From contig JAXHLR010000005.1 in the NCBI GenBank assembly GCA_034521975.1, forward strand, positions 186,001-250,000: a DNA stretch of 64,000 nucleotides. The letters are read 5' to 3'. The position numbers and the translations under genes were made by a program. Source of the DNA: Acidimicrobiales bacterium. GTDB lineage: Bacteria > Actinomycetota > Acidimicrobiia > Acidimicrobiales > SKKL01. Positions 16,763 through 24,878 of this stretch are shown here, in pieces. How positions within the stretch are numbered: the stretch's first letter is position 1; every line of letters begins with the position of its first letter. The notes under the pieces were generated by a model. It worked only from the letters and a program-made list of their open reading frames with translations. It ran no database searches and was not told the DNA's origin.

Positions 16763-18091
16763 CTAGTGCACCTCACCCTTGCGGTAGACGCGACCGATCC
16801 ACGCCGGGGGCCGCAATCGTTGGGCGGCAAAGGCCAGCACCAGCAGGGTGACGACGTAGGGGGTGAAGTTCACGAACTGGCTGGGGACCTCGTCCGAGAC
16901 GATGTACCAGGCCAGGAACCCGATGGAGGTGGCGGCGAGGAGCATCGTCGTCAGGAGCCCGCGCTGCTGGATCAGCGAGCGGAGGGCGAACGCGGCGGCG
17001 AGCAGGGCGATGAAGAGCAACAGCCCCTGGATGGCCTCGCTGCTGCGGAGCTGCAGGGCGTCGGTGAACCCGAACAGCCCGGCACCCACCGCGGCACCGC
17101 CGGGACGCCAGTTGCCGAAGATCATGGCGGCGAGCCCGATGAACCCCCGACCGCCGGTCTGGCCCTCCCGGTAGAGGTTGGATGCCACCAGGGCGAGGAA
17201 CGCCCCGCCGAGACCGGCGAGGCCACCGCTGATGGTGATGGCGGCGTACTTCATCTTGTAGACGGCGACACCGAGCGACTCCGCCGCCTCGGGGTTCTCG
17301 CCGCAGGCGCGCACGCGCAGCCCGAATGCGGTGCGCCAGAGCACCCAGAACGCCAACGGGAAGAGCGCGACCGCGAGCACGGTGAACAGCGAGAGGTTGG
17401 CCGTGAGCCCCTTGAGGATCCCGGCCACGTCGGACACGAAGAACCAGCCGTGCTGCTCGAACCATCCGAACAGGTCGGGGCTGTCCCACCCCAGCAATTT
17501 GCCGCCGGCGAGGAACGGGATGCTGACCGTGCTGATGCTGTCGGTGATCGCGGGGGACTGGGTCGCTCCGCCTCCGGTGCCCGGCGTGTAGGTGATCACC
17601 GAGAGGTAGCGGGCGATGCCTCCACCGAGAATGTTGATCGCCACGCCCGAGATGATGTGGTCGACACCGAAGGTGACCGTGGCCAGCGCGTGGAGCAGGC
17701 CACCGATCGCTCCGCCGAGCAGTCCGAGCACCACTCCCCACCAGAGGCCGAACTGCCATGCTCCGTAGGCTCCGAACCAGGTGCCGAGGATCATCATGCC
17801 CTCGAGCCCGATGTTGATGACGCCGGACCGCTCGGAGAAGACGCCGCCGAGTCCGGCGAGACCGATCGGGACGCCGAGGCGCAGCGCAGCCCCCCACGTT
17901 CCCGAGGAGGTCAGCTCGGAGGTGTCGGCGATGATCCGGGTGACCGACAGCAACAGGATGCCGACGCTGGCCATGAGCAGGCCGCGCTGCCAGGGGTGCA
18001 GGTCGCGGAACCGTTGCCAGGGACGGATCCCGGTCGGGCTCGGCTCGACGAGGGCCTCGTCGGCGGTGTTCGGGGTCTCGGGTGCGGTCAT
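16763..18091 (-). CDS. Nucleoside ABC transporter permease 2
   Basis: Inner-membrane permease of the BPD_transp_2 (NupQ/YufQ) type, 442 aa. It has about ten hydrophobic segments and the loop ERSGVINIGLEGMMILGTWF, shared with riboside importers. An N-terminal cytoplasmic stretch of about 30 residues is proline- and charge-rich. Its ATG overlaps the stop of permease 1 in ATGA. Together with the preceding genes it forms a complete BmpA-type importer next to nucleoside catabolism genes. Confidence 0.9.
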   Translation of the reverse strand: MTAPETPNTADEALVEPSPTGIRPWQRFRDLHPWQRGLLMASVGILLLSVTRIIADTSELTSSGTWGAALRLGVPIGLAGLGGVFSERSGVINIGLEGMMILGTWFGAYGAWQFGLWWGVVLGLLGGAIGGLLHALATVTFGVDHIISGVAINILGGGIARYLSVITYTPGTGGGATQSPAITDSISTVSIPFLAGGKLLGWDSPDLFGWFEQHGWFFVSDVAGILKGLTANLSLFTVLAVALFPLAFWVLWRTAFGLRVRACGENPEAAESLGVAVYKMKYAAITISGGLAGLGGAFLALVASNLYREGQTGGRGFIGLAAMIFGNWRPGGAAVGAGLFGFTDALQLRSSEAIQGLLLFIALLAAAFALRSLIQQRGLLTTMLLAATSIGFLAWYIVSDEVPSQFVNFTPYVVTLLVLAFAAQRLRPPAWIGRVYRKGEVH

Positions 18092-19221
18092 GTGGTCGCA
18101 CCCCCTGTCGAGCTCTGGGTCGCATCGGCCATCTCGCGGCTCACCTCGCGCTGCTCCTGGGCTTCACGGAAACGCCGCACGAGCTCGTAGGCGACCACGA
18201 CCGAGATCACGATGATCCCCTGCATGATCACGACGATCTCTTTGGGGATCCCCTCGAGATCGAGGATCTGGGCCGAACGCTCCATGAAGCCGAAGAGCAG
18301 GGCGCCGATGGCGATGCCCGCGGGGTGGTTGCGACCCAGCAGGGCGACGGCGATCCCGGTGAAGCCGAGCTGGGCGGGGAAGTCGACGGTGTAGCGGTGG
18401 AAGAAGCCGAGGAGCTGGGACATGCCCACCAGCCCGGCCAGACCGCCAGAGATGAGCAGGACCTTGGCGATCATCGCCTTGGAGTCGACGCCGCTGACCA
18501 GCGCAGCCTGGCGGTTGACCCCGGCGGCGCGCAGGTCGAACCCGAAGCGGGTGCGCCAGATGACCAGGTAGAAGCCGATGCCGATGAGCGCGGCGATGAT
18601 GACGAAGCCGTGGAGCTCGGTGCCGGCTCGCAGCTCGAGGCCGAGAGCCTCGAGCACCGGGTTGAGCGACGGGAACCGGCCGGACTCGGGGATGGTGTCG
18701 GTCGCCAGCAGCAGGTCCGATGCCGATGACCGGGTGTCGAGGAAGTTGGCCAGCAGCCATGCGGTGAGCCCGATGGAGATGAAGTTCAACATGATGGTCG
18801 AGATCACCTCGTGGACACCGCGGGTCACCTTCAACACGGTGGGGATGGTGATCCAGGCCATGCCGGCGATGATCGCGGTGAGCAGGATGACCGCGACGTG
18901 CAGCGGCGCCGGCAGCACGATCCACGAGCCGACCGCGGCGGCGGCGACGGCGGCGATGCGGTACTGACCCTCGACGCCGATGTTGAGCAGACCCATCTTG
19001 ATGCCGATCGCGACCGCGAGGCCCGACAGGTAGAGCGGCACCGCCCGGTTCACCATCGACACCAGCGAGTCGCTGCGGGTCCCGTATGCCCACATCTCGC
19101 GATAGGCGTCGAGTGGGGGAGCGTCGGCGAGCAGGAGGAAGACCGACGACAGTGCAACGGAGAAGGCCAGTGCCAGCACCGGCGCCACCAGGGCGAGTCC
19201 CGCGCGGCGGACCAGGGTCAC
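18088..19221 (-). CDS. Nucleoside ABC transporter permease 1
   Basis: Second permease (NupP/YufP type), 377 aa, with multiple transmembrane segments. The EAA-like loop KMGLLNIGVEGQYRIAAVAA and the late LGFTGIAVALLGRNHP are both characteristic of purine/pyrimidine riboside importers. The GTG at 19221 overlaps the stop of the ATPase gene (GTGA); an earlier open frame into the ATPase gene is an artefact. It ends in a charged cytoplasmic tail. Confidence 0.9.
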   Translation of the reverse strand: MTLVRRAGLALVAPVLALAFSVALSSVFLLLADAPPLDAYREMWAYGTRSDSLVSMVNRAVPLYLSGLAVAIGIKMGLLNIGVEGQYRIAAVAAAAVGSWIVLPAPLHVAVILLTAIIAGMAWITIPTVLKVTRGVHEVISTIMLNFISIGLTAWLLANFLDTRSSASDLLLATDTIPESGRFPSLNPVLEALGLELRAGTELHGFVIIAALIGIGFYLVIWRTRFGFDLRAAGVNRQAALVSGVDSKAMIAKVLLISGGLAGLVGMSQLLGFFHRYTVDFPAQLGFTGIAVALLGRNHPAGIAIGALLFGFMERSAQILDLEGIPKEIVVIMQGIIVISVVVAYELVRRFREAQEQREVSREMADATQSSTGGATT

Positions 19222-20741
19222 GCGGCGTCCCGTCCGGTGCCGGTCATGTGGGCGCCGAGCTCCTTCGCGGTGACCGTGGCCGGGTCGAGGTGGGCGACGA
19301 GGCGTCCGCCGTAGATGACGTGGAGCGTGTCGGACAGGCCGATGAGCTCCTCGAGGTCGGCGGAGATGAGCAGCACCGCCAGCCCGTCGCCGCGGGCGTT
19401 GCGCAGCTCCTCCCACACCGCGGCCTGGGCCCCGACGTCGATGCCGCGGGTGGGATGGGCCGCGATGAGCATCGCCGGGCGCGCGGCCATCTCCCGGCCG
19501 ACGATGAGCTTCTGCTGGTTGCCACCGGACAGGGCGTGGGCGGCAACGCCGACGCCGGGGGCGCGCACGTCGAAGGTCTCGAGGACCTCCTCGGTGCGCT
19601 CCCGCGCCCCGGTTCGGTCGATCCACGGCCCTCGGGCGAAGGGCGCCTGGCGCTGGTGGCCGAGCATGGTGTTCTCCCACAGCGGCGCCGGAAGCAGGAG
19701 GCCCTCGCGGTGGCGGTCCTGGGGGATGTAGCCGAGCCCGGCCTCGCGGCGGTCCCGGGTGGGGTCGTCGGTGATGTCGCGGCCGCCGAGGATGATGCGT
19801 CCCTCGGTCGGCGCGGCGATGCCGAGCAGTGCATCGATGAGGTCGTGCTGACCGTTGCCCTCGACCCCGGCGATGCCGACGATCTCGCCACGGTGGACCG
19901 TGAAGCTCACCTCCTCGATGAGGGACCGTCCGGACTGGTCGCGAACACCCAGGCCCGACACCTCGAGCTGGGCGGTGTCGGTGACCGTGCTCTCGCGGGT
20001 CTCGGGTGTGGGCAGCTCGCTGCCGATCATCAGCTCGGCGAGGTCGCGGGCGGTGACGTCGCCGGGTTCGACGGTGGCGACGGTGGTCCCGGCCCGCATC
20101 ACCGTGATGGTGTCGGCGATCGAGAGGACCTCGTCGAGCTTGTGCGAGATGAAGATCATCGTCACCCCGTCGTCCTTGAGTCCCCTCAGGTTGTGGAACA
20201 GGTCCTCGACCTCCTGGGGGACCAGCACCGCGGTCGGCTCGTCGAGGATCAAGATCCGGGCCCCACGGAACAGCACCTTGAGGATCTCGATCCGCTGGCG
20301 CTCACCGACACCGAGGTCGGCGACGAGTCGGTCGAGATCGATCCGGAACCCGTAGGCCTCGGCCAGGTAGTCGATCTGGCGCCGGGCCTCGGCCCGGTCG
20401 AGGCTTGCGCCCCGTCGCGGCTCGGCGCCGAGGATGACGTTCTCGAGCACGGTGAGGTTGTCGGCGAGCATGAAGTGCTGGTGGACCATGCCGATGCCGG
20501 CGTCGATGGCATCGGTGGGAGTGCGGAGCTGGACCGGCGCTCCGTTCACGGCGACGGTCCCCTCGTCGGGCCGCTGCATGCCGTAGAGGACCTTCATCAG
20601 GGTCGACTTGCCGGCCCCGTTCTCGCCGACGACGGCGTGGATCTCGCCGCGGGACACGGTGAGGTCGACATCGTGGTTGGCCACCACGCCGGGGAACCGC
20701 TTCGTGATCCCGCGCAGCTCGACGGCGTTGGATGCTTCCAC
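19218..20741 (-). CDS. Nucleoside ABC transporter ATP-binding protein (duplicated)
   Basis: 507-aa protein with two ABC modules, as in sugar and riboside importers. Module 1 has a perfect Walker A (GENGAGKST) and Walker B (ILILDEPTAVL), but a weak signature, LGVGERQRIEI. Module 2 has a degenerate Walker A (GVEGNGQHDL) and a good signature LSGGNQQK. One functional ATP site per pair is normal for this subfamily. It is 113 bp downstream of the lipoprotein gene, on the same strand. Confidence 0.92.
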   Translation of the reverse strand: MEASNAVELRGITKRFPGVVANHDVDLTVSRGEIHAVVGENGAGKSTLMKVLYGMQRPDEGTVAVNGAPVQLRTPTDAIDAGIGMVHQHFMLADNLTVLENVILGAEPRRGASLDRAEARRQIDYLAEAYGFRIDLDRLVADLGVGERQRIEILKVLFRGARILILDEPTAVLVPQEVEDLFHNLRGLKDDGVTMIFISHKLDEVLSIADTITVMRAGTTVATVEPGDVTARDLAELMIGSELPTPETRESTVTDTAQLEVSGLGVRDQSGRSLIEEVSFTVHRGEIVGIAGVEGNGQHDLIDALLGIAAPTEGRIILGGRDITDDPTRDRREAGLGYIPQDRHREGLLLPAPLWENTMLGHQRQAPFARGPWIDRTGARERTEEVLETFDVRAPGVGVAAHALSGGNQQKLIVGREMAARPAMLIAAHPTRGIDVGAQAAVWEELRNARGDGLAVLLISADLEELIGLSDTLHVIYGGRLVAHLDPATVTAKELGAHMTGTGRDAA

Positions 20742-20854
20742 TCGGTCGTCCTCGTCCCCTGTGAGGTGCGGTGATGGGAACGGACCTCGACGGGTCCCGC
20801 GGCGATGCTAGCCGGGGACCCGCCGAGGCTCGGGGTACTCGTGGGGCGAACCCG

Positions 20855-21913
20855 CTACGGGGTGTCGGGGACCTCGATGTCGCCGGCGATGATCTGGTCG
20901 GCGTAGTCGTCGAGCTCGCCGGTGATGTCGTCGATGAACCCGCCCGAGGTCGAGTAGCCGACGCCGTCGGACTCGAGGTCGAACACCAGCTGGCCGGAGA
21001 CGTCCTCGCCGTTCACGAACGACTCGATGGTGAGGTAGACCGCGTTGTCGACCTGCTTGAGCATCGAGGTGAGGATGTACTGGTTGAGCGGCTCGCCGAC
21101 GATCTCGTACTGGTCCGAGTCGACACCGATCGCCCACACCTCACCTTGCTCTCCGGCGTCGGATGCCGCCTCGAACAGGCCGTTGCCCGATCCGCCGGCG
21201 GCGTGGTACACGACATCGGCGTCGTCCTGGTACATCGACGCCGCGATCTCGTTGGCCCGGGCCGGGTCGTTGAAGCCCGAGAAGTCCGGCGGCTGGGAGA
21301 TGTAGCTGATGTCGACGGTGATGTCGGGGTTCACCTCTTGGGCGCCGGCCACATATCCCGCCTCGAACTTCTGGATCAGCGGGTTCTCGACGCCGCCGAT
21401 GAAGCCGATGTGCCCCGTCTCGCTGGTCAGTGCCGCCGCGGCGCCGACCAGGAACGAACCCTCGTGTTCGGCGAAGGTCAGTGAGGCGACGTTGGGCTGG
21501 TCGACCACGGCGTCGACGATGGCGAAGGTGGTGTCGGGGAAGTCCTGGCTCACCGCCTCCATGTGCTCGGCAAAGGCGAACCCGACACCGATGATGAGGT
21601 CGTAGCCCTCGTCGGCGAGCAGGCGCAGCAGCTCTTCGCGGTCCTCGCCGGTGCCGCTCGGTTCCAGGTCCTGGGTCTCGATGCCGAACTCGTCGGCGGC
21701 CTGGTCGAGGCCCCGGGCCGCGGCATCGTTGAACGACTGGTCGCCACGGCCGCCGATGTCATAGACCATGCCGACCCGCAGGTCCGAGTCGCCGCCATCG
21801 GCAGCGGTGTCGTCGCCATCGCCATCGCCGTCGTCGCCGCAGCCGACTGCGACCAGGGCGAACACCGCCATCAGGGCAAGCAGGAGCCGGAGGCCCCGAG
21901 AGTTGGTGCGCAT
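20855..21913 (-). CDS. BMP-family nucleoside-binding lipoprotein
   Basis: Extracellular solute-binding lipoprotein of the importer, 352 aa. It has a signal peptide with lipobox VAVGC (C~25), then an acidic Gly/Asp linker and a Med/BmpA-PnrA fold starting at LRVGMVYDIGGRGDQSFND. This opening is typical of purine-nucleoside receptors. YHAAGGSGNGLFEAA is the conserved ribose-contact region. The ATG at 21913 follows GGAGGATGC. Ligand specificity (purine or pyrimidine) is not certain; the downstream genes favour pyrimidines or a broad range. Confidence 0.92.
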   Translation of the reverse strand: MRTNSRGLRLLLALMAVFALVAVGCGDDGDGDGDDTAADGGDSDLRVGMVYDIGGRGDQSFNDAAARGLDQAADEFGIETQDLEPSGTGEDREELLRLLADEGYDLIIGVGFAFAEHMEAVSQDFPDTTFAIVDAVVDQPNVASLTFAEHEGSFLVGAAAALTSETGHIGFIGGVENPLIQKFEAGYVAGAQEVNPDITVDISYISQPPDFSGFNDPARANEIAASMYQDDADVVYHAAGGSGNGLFEAASDAGEQGEVWAIGVDSDQYEIVGEPLNQYILTSMLKQVDNAVYLTIESFVNGEDVSGQLVFDLESDGVGYSTSGGFIDDITGELDDYADQIIAGDIEVPDTP

Positions 21914-21920
21914 GCATCCT

Positions 21921-22006
21921 CCATCGTGCCGAGGCACCCACGATGGGCGCCCGCTCGTTGTCACCGGGTCGGGGATCTCCCCGGATGTCCGTGGAAGCAC
22001 ACCGTA
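21921..22006 (-). promoter_or_regulatory. Promoter and SD-proximal hairpin of the nucleoside operon
   Basis: On the minus strand a TACGGT -10-like box (22001-22006) gives a leader of roughly 80 nt. It ends in a perfect 8-bp inverted repeat (CCATCGTG 21921-21928, CACGATGG 21939-21946) whose base touches the GGAGG ribosome site. An alternative inner stem GTGCC/GGCAC exists. It could be a repressor operator or a translational switch. Confidence 0.4.
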
Positions 22007-22038
22007 GTCCCCGTGAGCGGTTCGTGGTGGTGGATCGG

Positions 22039-22404
22039 TCAGCCTGGCGGGTCGATCCGGCAGGCCGGAGTGCCGCCCGGCATGCGGTGGCGGTAGCGGG
22101 CGACGAGCGCGTAGACGGGAGCGGCCAGCCACGAGACCGGCGGGGTGACCAGCATCGTCCCGATCAGACCCCAGAATCCACCCGTGCTGCGCAGGGCATG
22201 GCCGATGGCCAGGTGTCCGCCGTGACGCCGGCCGTCGGGGGTGATCCACCACACCTTGGCGTTGGCCTCGTCGACGGTGAGGCCGAGCGCGCCGAGGTCA
22301 TCGACGAACTGCCAGGCCACCACCTCGACGTCGTCGGGGAGCCGGCGTTCGATCCAGTGGGCGGAGGTGGTGCAGAACCCGCAGTCGCCGTCGAAGATCA
22401 GCAC
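22039..22404 (-). CDS. DCC-family (DUF393) thiol-disulfide oxidoreductase-like protein
   Basis: 121-aa protein opening with LIFDGDCGFC, the DxxxDxxC/DGxCxxC motif that names the DCC (DUF393) family. The following WIERR and a C-terminal region with hydrophobic VTPPVSWLAAPVYALVA are also typical. Some relatives are redox-active, but the function is not established. The start is uncertain: the GTG at 22404 has no ribosome site, and it sits 20 nt after the tiny ribosomal protein gene, so reinitiation is possible. Confidence 0.75.
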   Translation of the reverse strand: MLIFDGDCGFCTTSAHWIERRLPDDVEVVAWQFVDDLGALGLTVDEANAKVWWITPDGRRHGGHLAIGHALRSTGGFWGLIGTMLVTPPVSWLAAPVYALVARYRHRMPGGTPACRIDPPG

Positions 22405-22424
22405 GCTGGGTCGCCGTGGGTGGG

Positions 22425-22508
22425 CTAGCGGCCGGCGTTGGGCTTGCGGCGGTGGTTGGCCTTGTTGCGGCGGGCCTTGGCGCGCTTCTTGGAGGTCTTC
22501 TTCGACAT
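22425..22508 (-). CDS. Small ribosomal protein, bL37-like
   Basis: A 27-residue, extremely basic peptide (MSKKTSKKRAKARR and then NKANHRRKPNAGR). The KANHxxxPN core resembles, from memory, the end of mycobacterial bL37, a 24-aa protein of the large subunit; length and charge also agree. It is too short for normal gene callers. A TAGGGT box lies nine bases before the ATG, so it may be leaderless. It lies between ychF (divergent) and the DUF393 gene. I infer bL37; a search with the mycobacterial protein would settle it. Confidence 0.65.
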   Translation of the reverse strand: MSKKTSKKRAKARRNKANHRRKPNAGR

Positions 22509-22517
22509 AGGGGTGCG

Positions 22518-22569
22518 ACCCTACCGGGCCGGCGGCGCGTCCGGCGACTCCGCCGGTCACCGGTACGCT
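22518..22569. promoter_or_regulatory. Divergent leaderless promoters, bL37-like gene and ychF
   Basis: Minus strand: TAGGGT at 22518-22523, nine bases before the small gene's ATG. Plus strand: TACGCT at 22564-22569, seven bases before the ychF ATG. Confidence 0.4.
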
Positions 22570-22576
22570 CTGGCCG

Positions 22577-23653
22577 ATGGAACGATTCGGGTTCGTCGGC
22601 CTCCCCAACGCGGGGAAGTCGTCGCTGTACAACGCGCTGGCGGGCGGCGGTGCCCTCGCCGCGCCCTACGCCTTCGCCACCACCGATCCCAACGTGGGGG
22701 TGGCCAAGGTCTTCGACCAGCGGCTCGACGCGTTGGCGACCATGAGCAACTCGAGAAGCGTCGTGCCGGCCAGCGTGCAGTTCACCGACATCGGGGGGCT
22801 GGTCGAGGGGGCGAGCAGGGGAGAGGGGCTCGGCAACCGCTTCCTGGGCGGGATCCGCGAGGTCGACGCCATCGTCTATGTGCTGCGGGCCTTCGCCGAC
22901 ACCGACGTTCCCGGTCCGTCCGACCCGCTCGAGCACCTCCGGGTGATCGAGATCGAGCTGACCCTCGCCGACCTCGAGACCGTCGAGTCCCAGGTCACCA
23001 AGCGCCGCAAGGCCCTCAAGGGCGACAAGGGCCTGGCCGACGAGGTGGCGGCGCTCGACGAGGCGATCGGGGTCCTCGCCGAAGGCACGCCGATCTACCG
23101 CAGCGACCTGTCAGCCTCGTCCCGCCGGTTGCTGCGGCCCTACTTCCTGCTCACCAACAAGCCGGTGCTGGCGGTGGTCAACATCGGCGAGGACGACATC
23201 GAGCGGGTCGACGAGGTGGTCGCCCCGGTTGTCGCCGAGCTCGGCGAGCGGGCCGAGGTGATCGGCGCCTGCGTGCAGCTCGAAGCCGAGGCGGCGCTCA
23301 TGGAACCCGACGAACGGCGCGAGGTGCTCGACGCGCTCGGCCTCGGCGAGGGCGCGCTTCCCCGGTTCGTGCGGGCCGCATACCACGCGCTGGGGTTGCG
23401 CACCTTCCTCACCACGGGCGAGAAGGAGACCAGGGCGTGGACGTTCCGGGCCGGTTCCAAGGCGCCCCAGGCCGCGGGCCGCATCCACACCGACTTCGAG
23501 CGTGGGTTCATCCGGGCCGAGGTCATCCACTGGGACGAACTGCTCGAGATCGGGTCGTGGTCCAAGGCCCGCGACGTGGGCAAGCTGCGGGTGGAAGGCA
23601 AGGACTACGAGGTCCAGGACGGTGATGTGGTGGAGATCCGCTTCAACGTCTGA
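22577..23653 (+). CDS. ychF: Redox-regulated ATPase YchF
   Basis: OBG-family P-loop protein that prefers ATP and binds ribosomes; involved in translation and stress control. Walker A GLPNAGKSS (8-16), Walker B FTDIGGLVEGAS and the YchF-type substitution at the G4 site (VVNIGEDD instead of NKxD) are visible. The C-terminal TGS domain ends VEGKDYEVQDGDVVEIRFNV. Length is 358 aa, normal. It is placed beside translation-related genes. Confidence 0.94.
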   Translation: MERFGFVGLPNAGKSSLYNALAGGGALAAPYAFATTDPNVGVAKVFDQRLDALATMSNSRSVVPASVQFTDIGGLVEGASRGEGLGNRFLGGIREVDAIVYVLRAFADTDVPGPSDPLEHLRVIEIELTLADLETVESQVTKRRKALKGDKGLADEVAALDEAIGVLAEGTPIYRSDLSASSRRLLRPYFLLTNKPVLAVVNIGEDDIERVDEVVAPVVAELGERAEVIGACVQLEAEAALMEPDERREVLDALGLGEGALPRFVRAAYHALGLRTFLTTGEKETRAWTFRAGSKAPQAAGRIHTDFERGFIRAEVIHWDELLEIGSWSKARDVGKLRVEGKDYEVQDGDVVEIRFNV

Positions 23654-23698
23654 GCCCGTCGATGCGGGCCATGGTGTGACGATCCACGGGAGGCCGCG

Positions 23699-24028
23699 GT
23701 GGCGTGGTTGGTGCGAGACGACGAGGTGCTGGCATCGCTGGAGATCGCCGACGGGCGCCGCGACCGCTCGCGGGGACTGCTCGGTCGTGAGGGCATCGAG
23801 GGCGCGATCTATCTGACCCCGTGCCGTTCGGTGCACACCTTCGGCATGCGGTTCCCCATCGATGTGGCCTTCGTCGACGCCGATCTCGTCGTGGCGAGGA
23901 TCGTCTCGATGCGGCCCGGTCGGATCACCCGGCCCTGCTGGCCGGCACGAGGGGCGATCGAGGCCGAGGCCGGGTCGTTCGCCTCGTGGAACCTCGGGAT
24001 CGGCGACGCGCTGGAGGTGCGGCGGTGA
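23699..24028 (+). CDS. DUF192 family protein
   Basis: 109 aa. The DUF192 core is visible: RSRGLLGREG, the CRSVHTFGMRFPIDVAFVD block (usually MxFPIDVxFL) and IEAEAGSF. Function is unknown for most members. It has GGGAGG six bases before the GTG start and overlaps rsmI by GTGA, so the two are co-translated. There is no signal peptide. Confidence 0.82.
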   Translation: MAWLVRDDEVLASLEIADGRRDRSRGLLGREGIEGAIYLTPCRSVHTFGMRFPIDVAFVDADLVVARIVSMRPGRITRPCWPARGAIEAEAGSFASWNLGIGDALEVRR

Positions 24029-24855
24029 GCGCCGGTCGTCTCGTGCTCGTCGCCACCCCGATCGGCAACCTCGGCGACCTGGCGCCGCGTGCGATCGAGG
24101 CGCTCGCCGCCGCCGACGCCGTCGCATGTGAGGACACGCGCCGCACCGGGCGCTTGCTCCAGCACGCAGGTGTCGCTGCCAGGACGCTCATCACGGTCAA
24201 CGACCACACCGAGGCCGCCCGGACCCGTGACGTCCTCGCCCGCCTCGATCGTGGTGAGACCGTCGCGGTGGTGACCGATGCGGGCATGCCGGGCATCTCG
24301 GACCCGGGCGAGCGGTTGGTGCGGGCCGCGGGCGGCGCGGGGCACGTGGTCGAGGTGGTGCCGGGACCGTCGGCTCTGGTCGCCGGCCTCGTGGCCAGCG
24401 GGTTGCCCACCGGACGGTTCTGCTTCGAGGGGTTCCTGCCCCGGAAGGGTTCGGCCCGCACCGCGCGCCTGACCGCACTGGCTGGTGAACGGCGCACCGT
24501 GGTGCTCTACGAGGCCCCGCACCGACTGGTCCGGACCATCGCCGACCTGGCCGAGGCCCTGGGCCCGACCCGACGTTGTGCGCTGGCCCGCGAGCTGACC
24601 AAGCTGCACGAGGAGGTGTGGCGCGGCACCCTGGCGGGTGCCATCGATCACCTGGCCGAGGTGGCGCCGCGTGGCGAGTACGTGGTGGTGGTCGACGGGG
24701 CCCCCGAGCCCGAGCCCGCGTCCGATGACGAGGTGCGGGCAGAGCTGGCGCGGCTCATGGCGGCCGGCATGTCGACCCGCGACGCGTCGAGCGAGGTCGC
24801 GACGCGGTTCGACGTTCCCCGCCGCCGGGTCTACGGCATCGCCACCTCTGACTGA
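24025..24855 (+). CDS. rsmI: 16S rRNA (cytidine(1402)-2'-O)-methyltransferase
   Basis: SAM-dependent methylation of C1402 in the decoding centre of 16S rRNA. The tetrapyrrole-methylase-like fold opens with LVATPIGNLGD (7-17). CEDTRRTGRLL, VTDAGMPGISDPG and VVPGPSAL are family blocks. At 276 aa it is the usual length. The GTG overlaps the DUF192 stop. The second C1402 enzyme (RsmH) is not in the window. Confidence 0.94.
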   Translation: MSAGRLVLVATPIGNLGDLAPRAIEALAAADAVACEDTRRTGRLLQHAGVAARTLITVNDHTEAARTRDVLARLDRGETVAVVTDAGMPGISDPGERLVRAAGGAGHVVEVVPGPSALVAGLVASGLPTGRFCFEGFLPRKGSARTARLTALAGERRTVVLYEAPHRLVRTIADLAEALGPTRRCALARELTKLHEEVWRGTLAGAIDHLAEVAPRGEYVVVVDGAPEPEPASDDEVRAELARLMAAGMSTRDASSEVATRFDVPRRRVYGIATSD

Positions 24856-24878
24856 ACGTGGCTGCTTGACTTGGCGTG

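Noticed and set aside
15088-16830. Apparent fusion of cytidine deaminase with an upstream ~440-codon segment
   Set aside because: The upstream part is an off-frame shadow of the phosphorylase gene; cdd starts at the GTG at 15492 overlapping the deoA stop.
18088-19680. Extension of the first permease into the ATPase gene
   Set aside because: The added residues are a frame shadow of the second ABC module; the GTG at 19221 forms a normal GTGA overlap.
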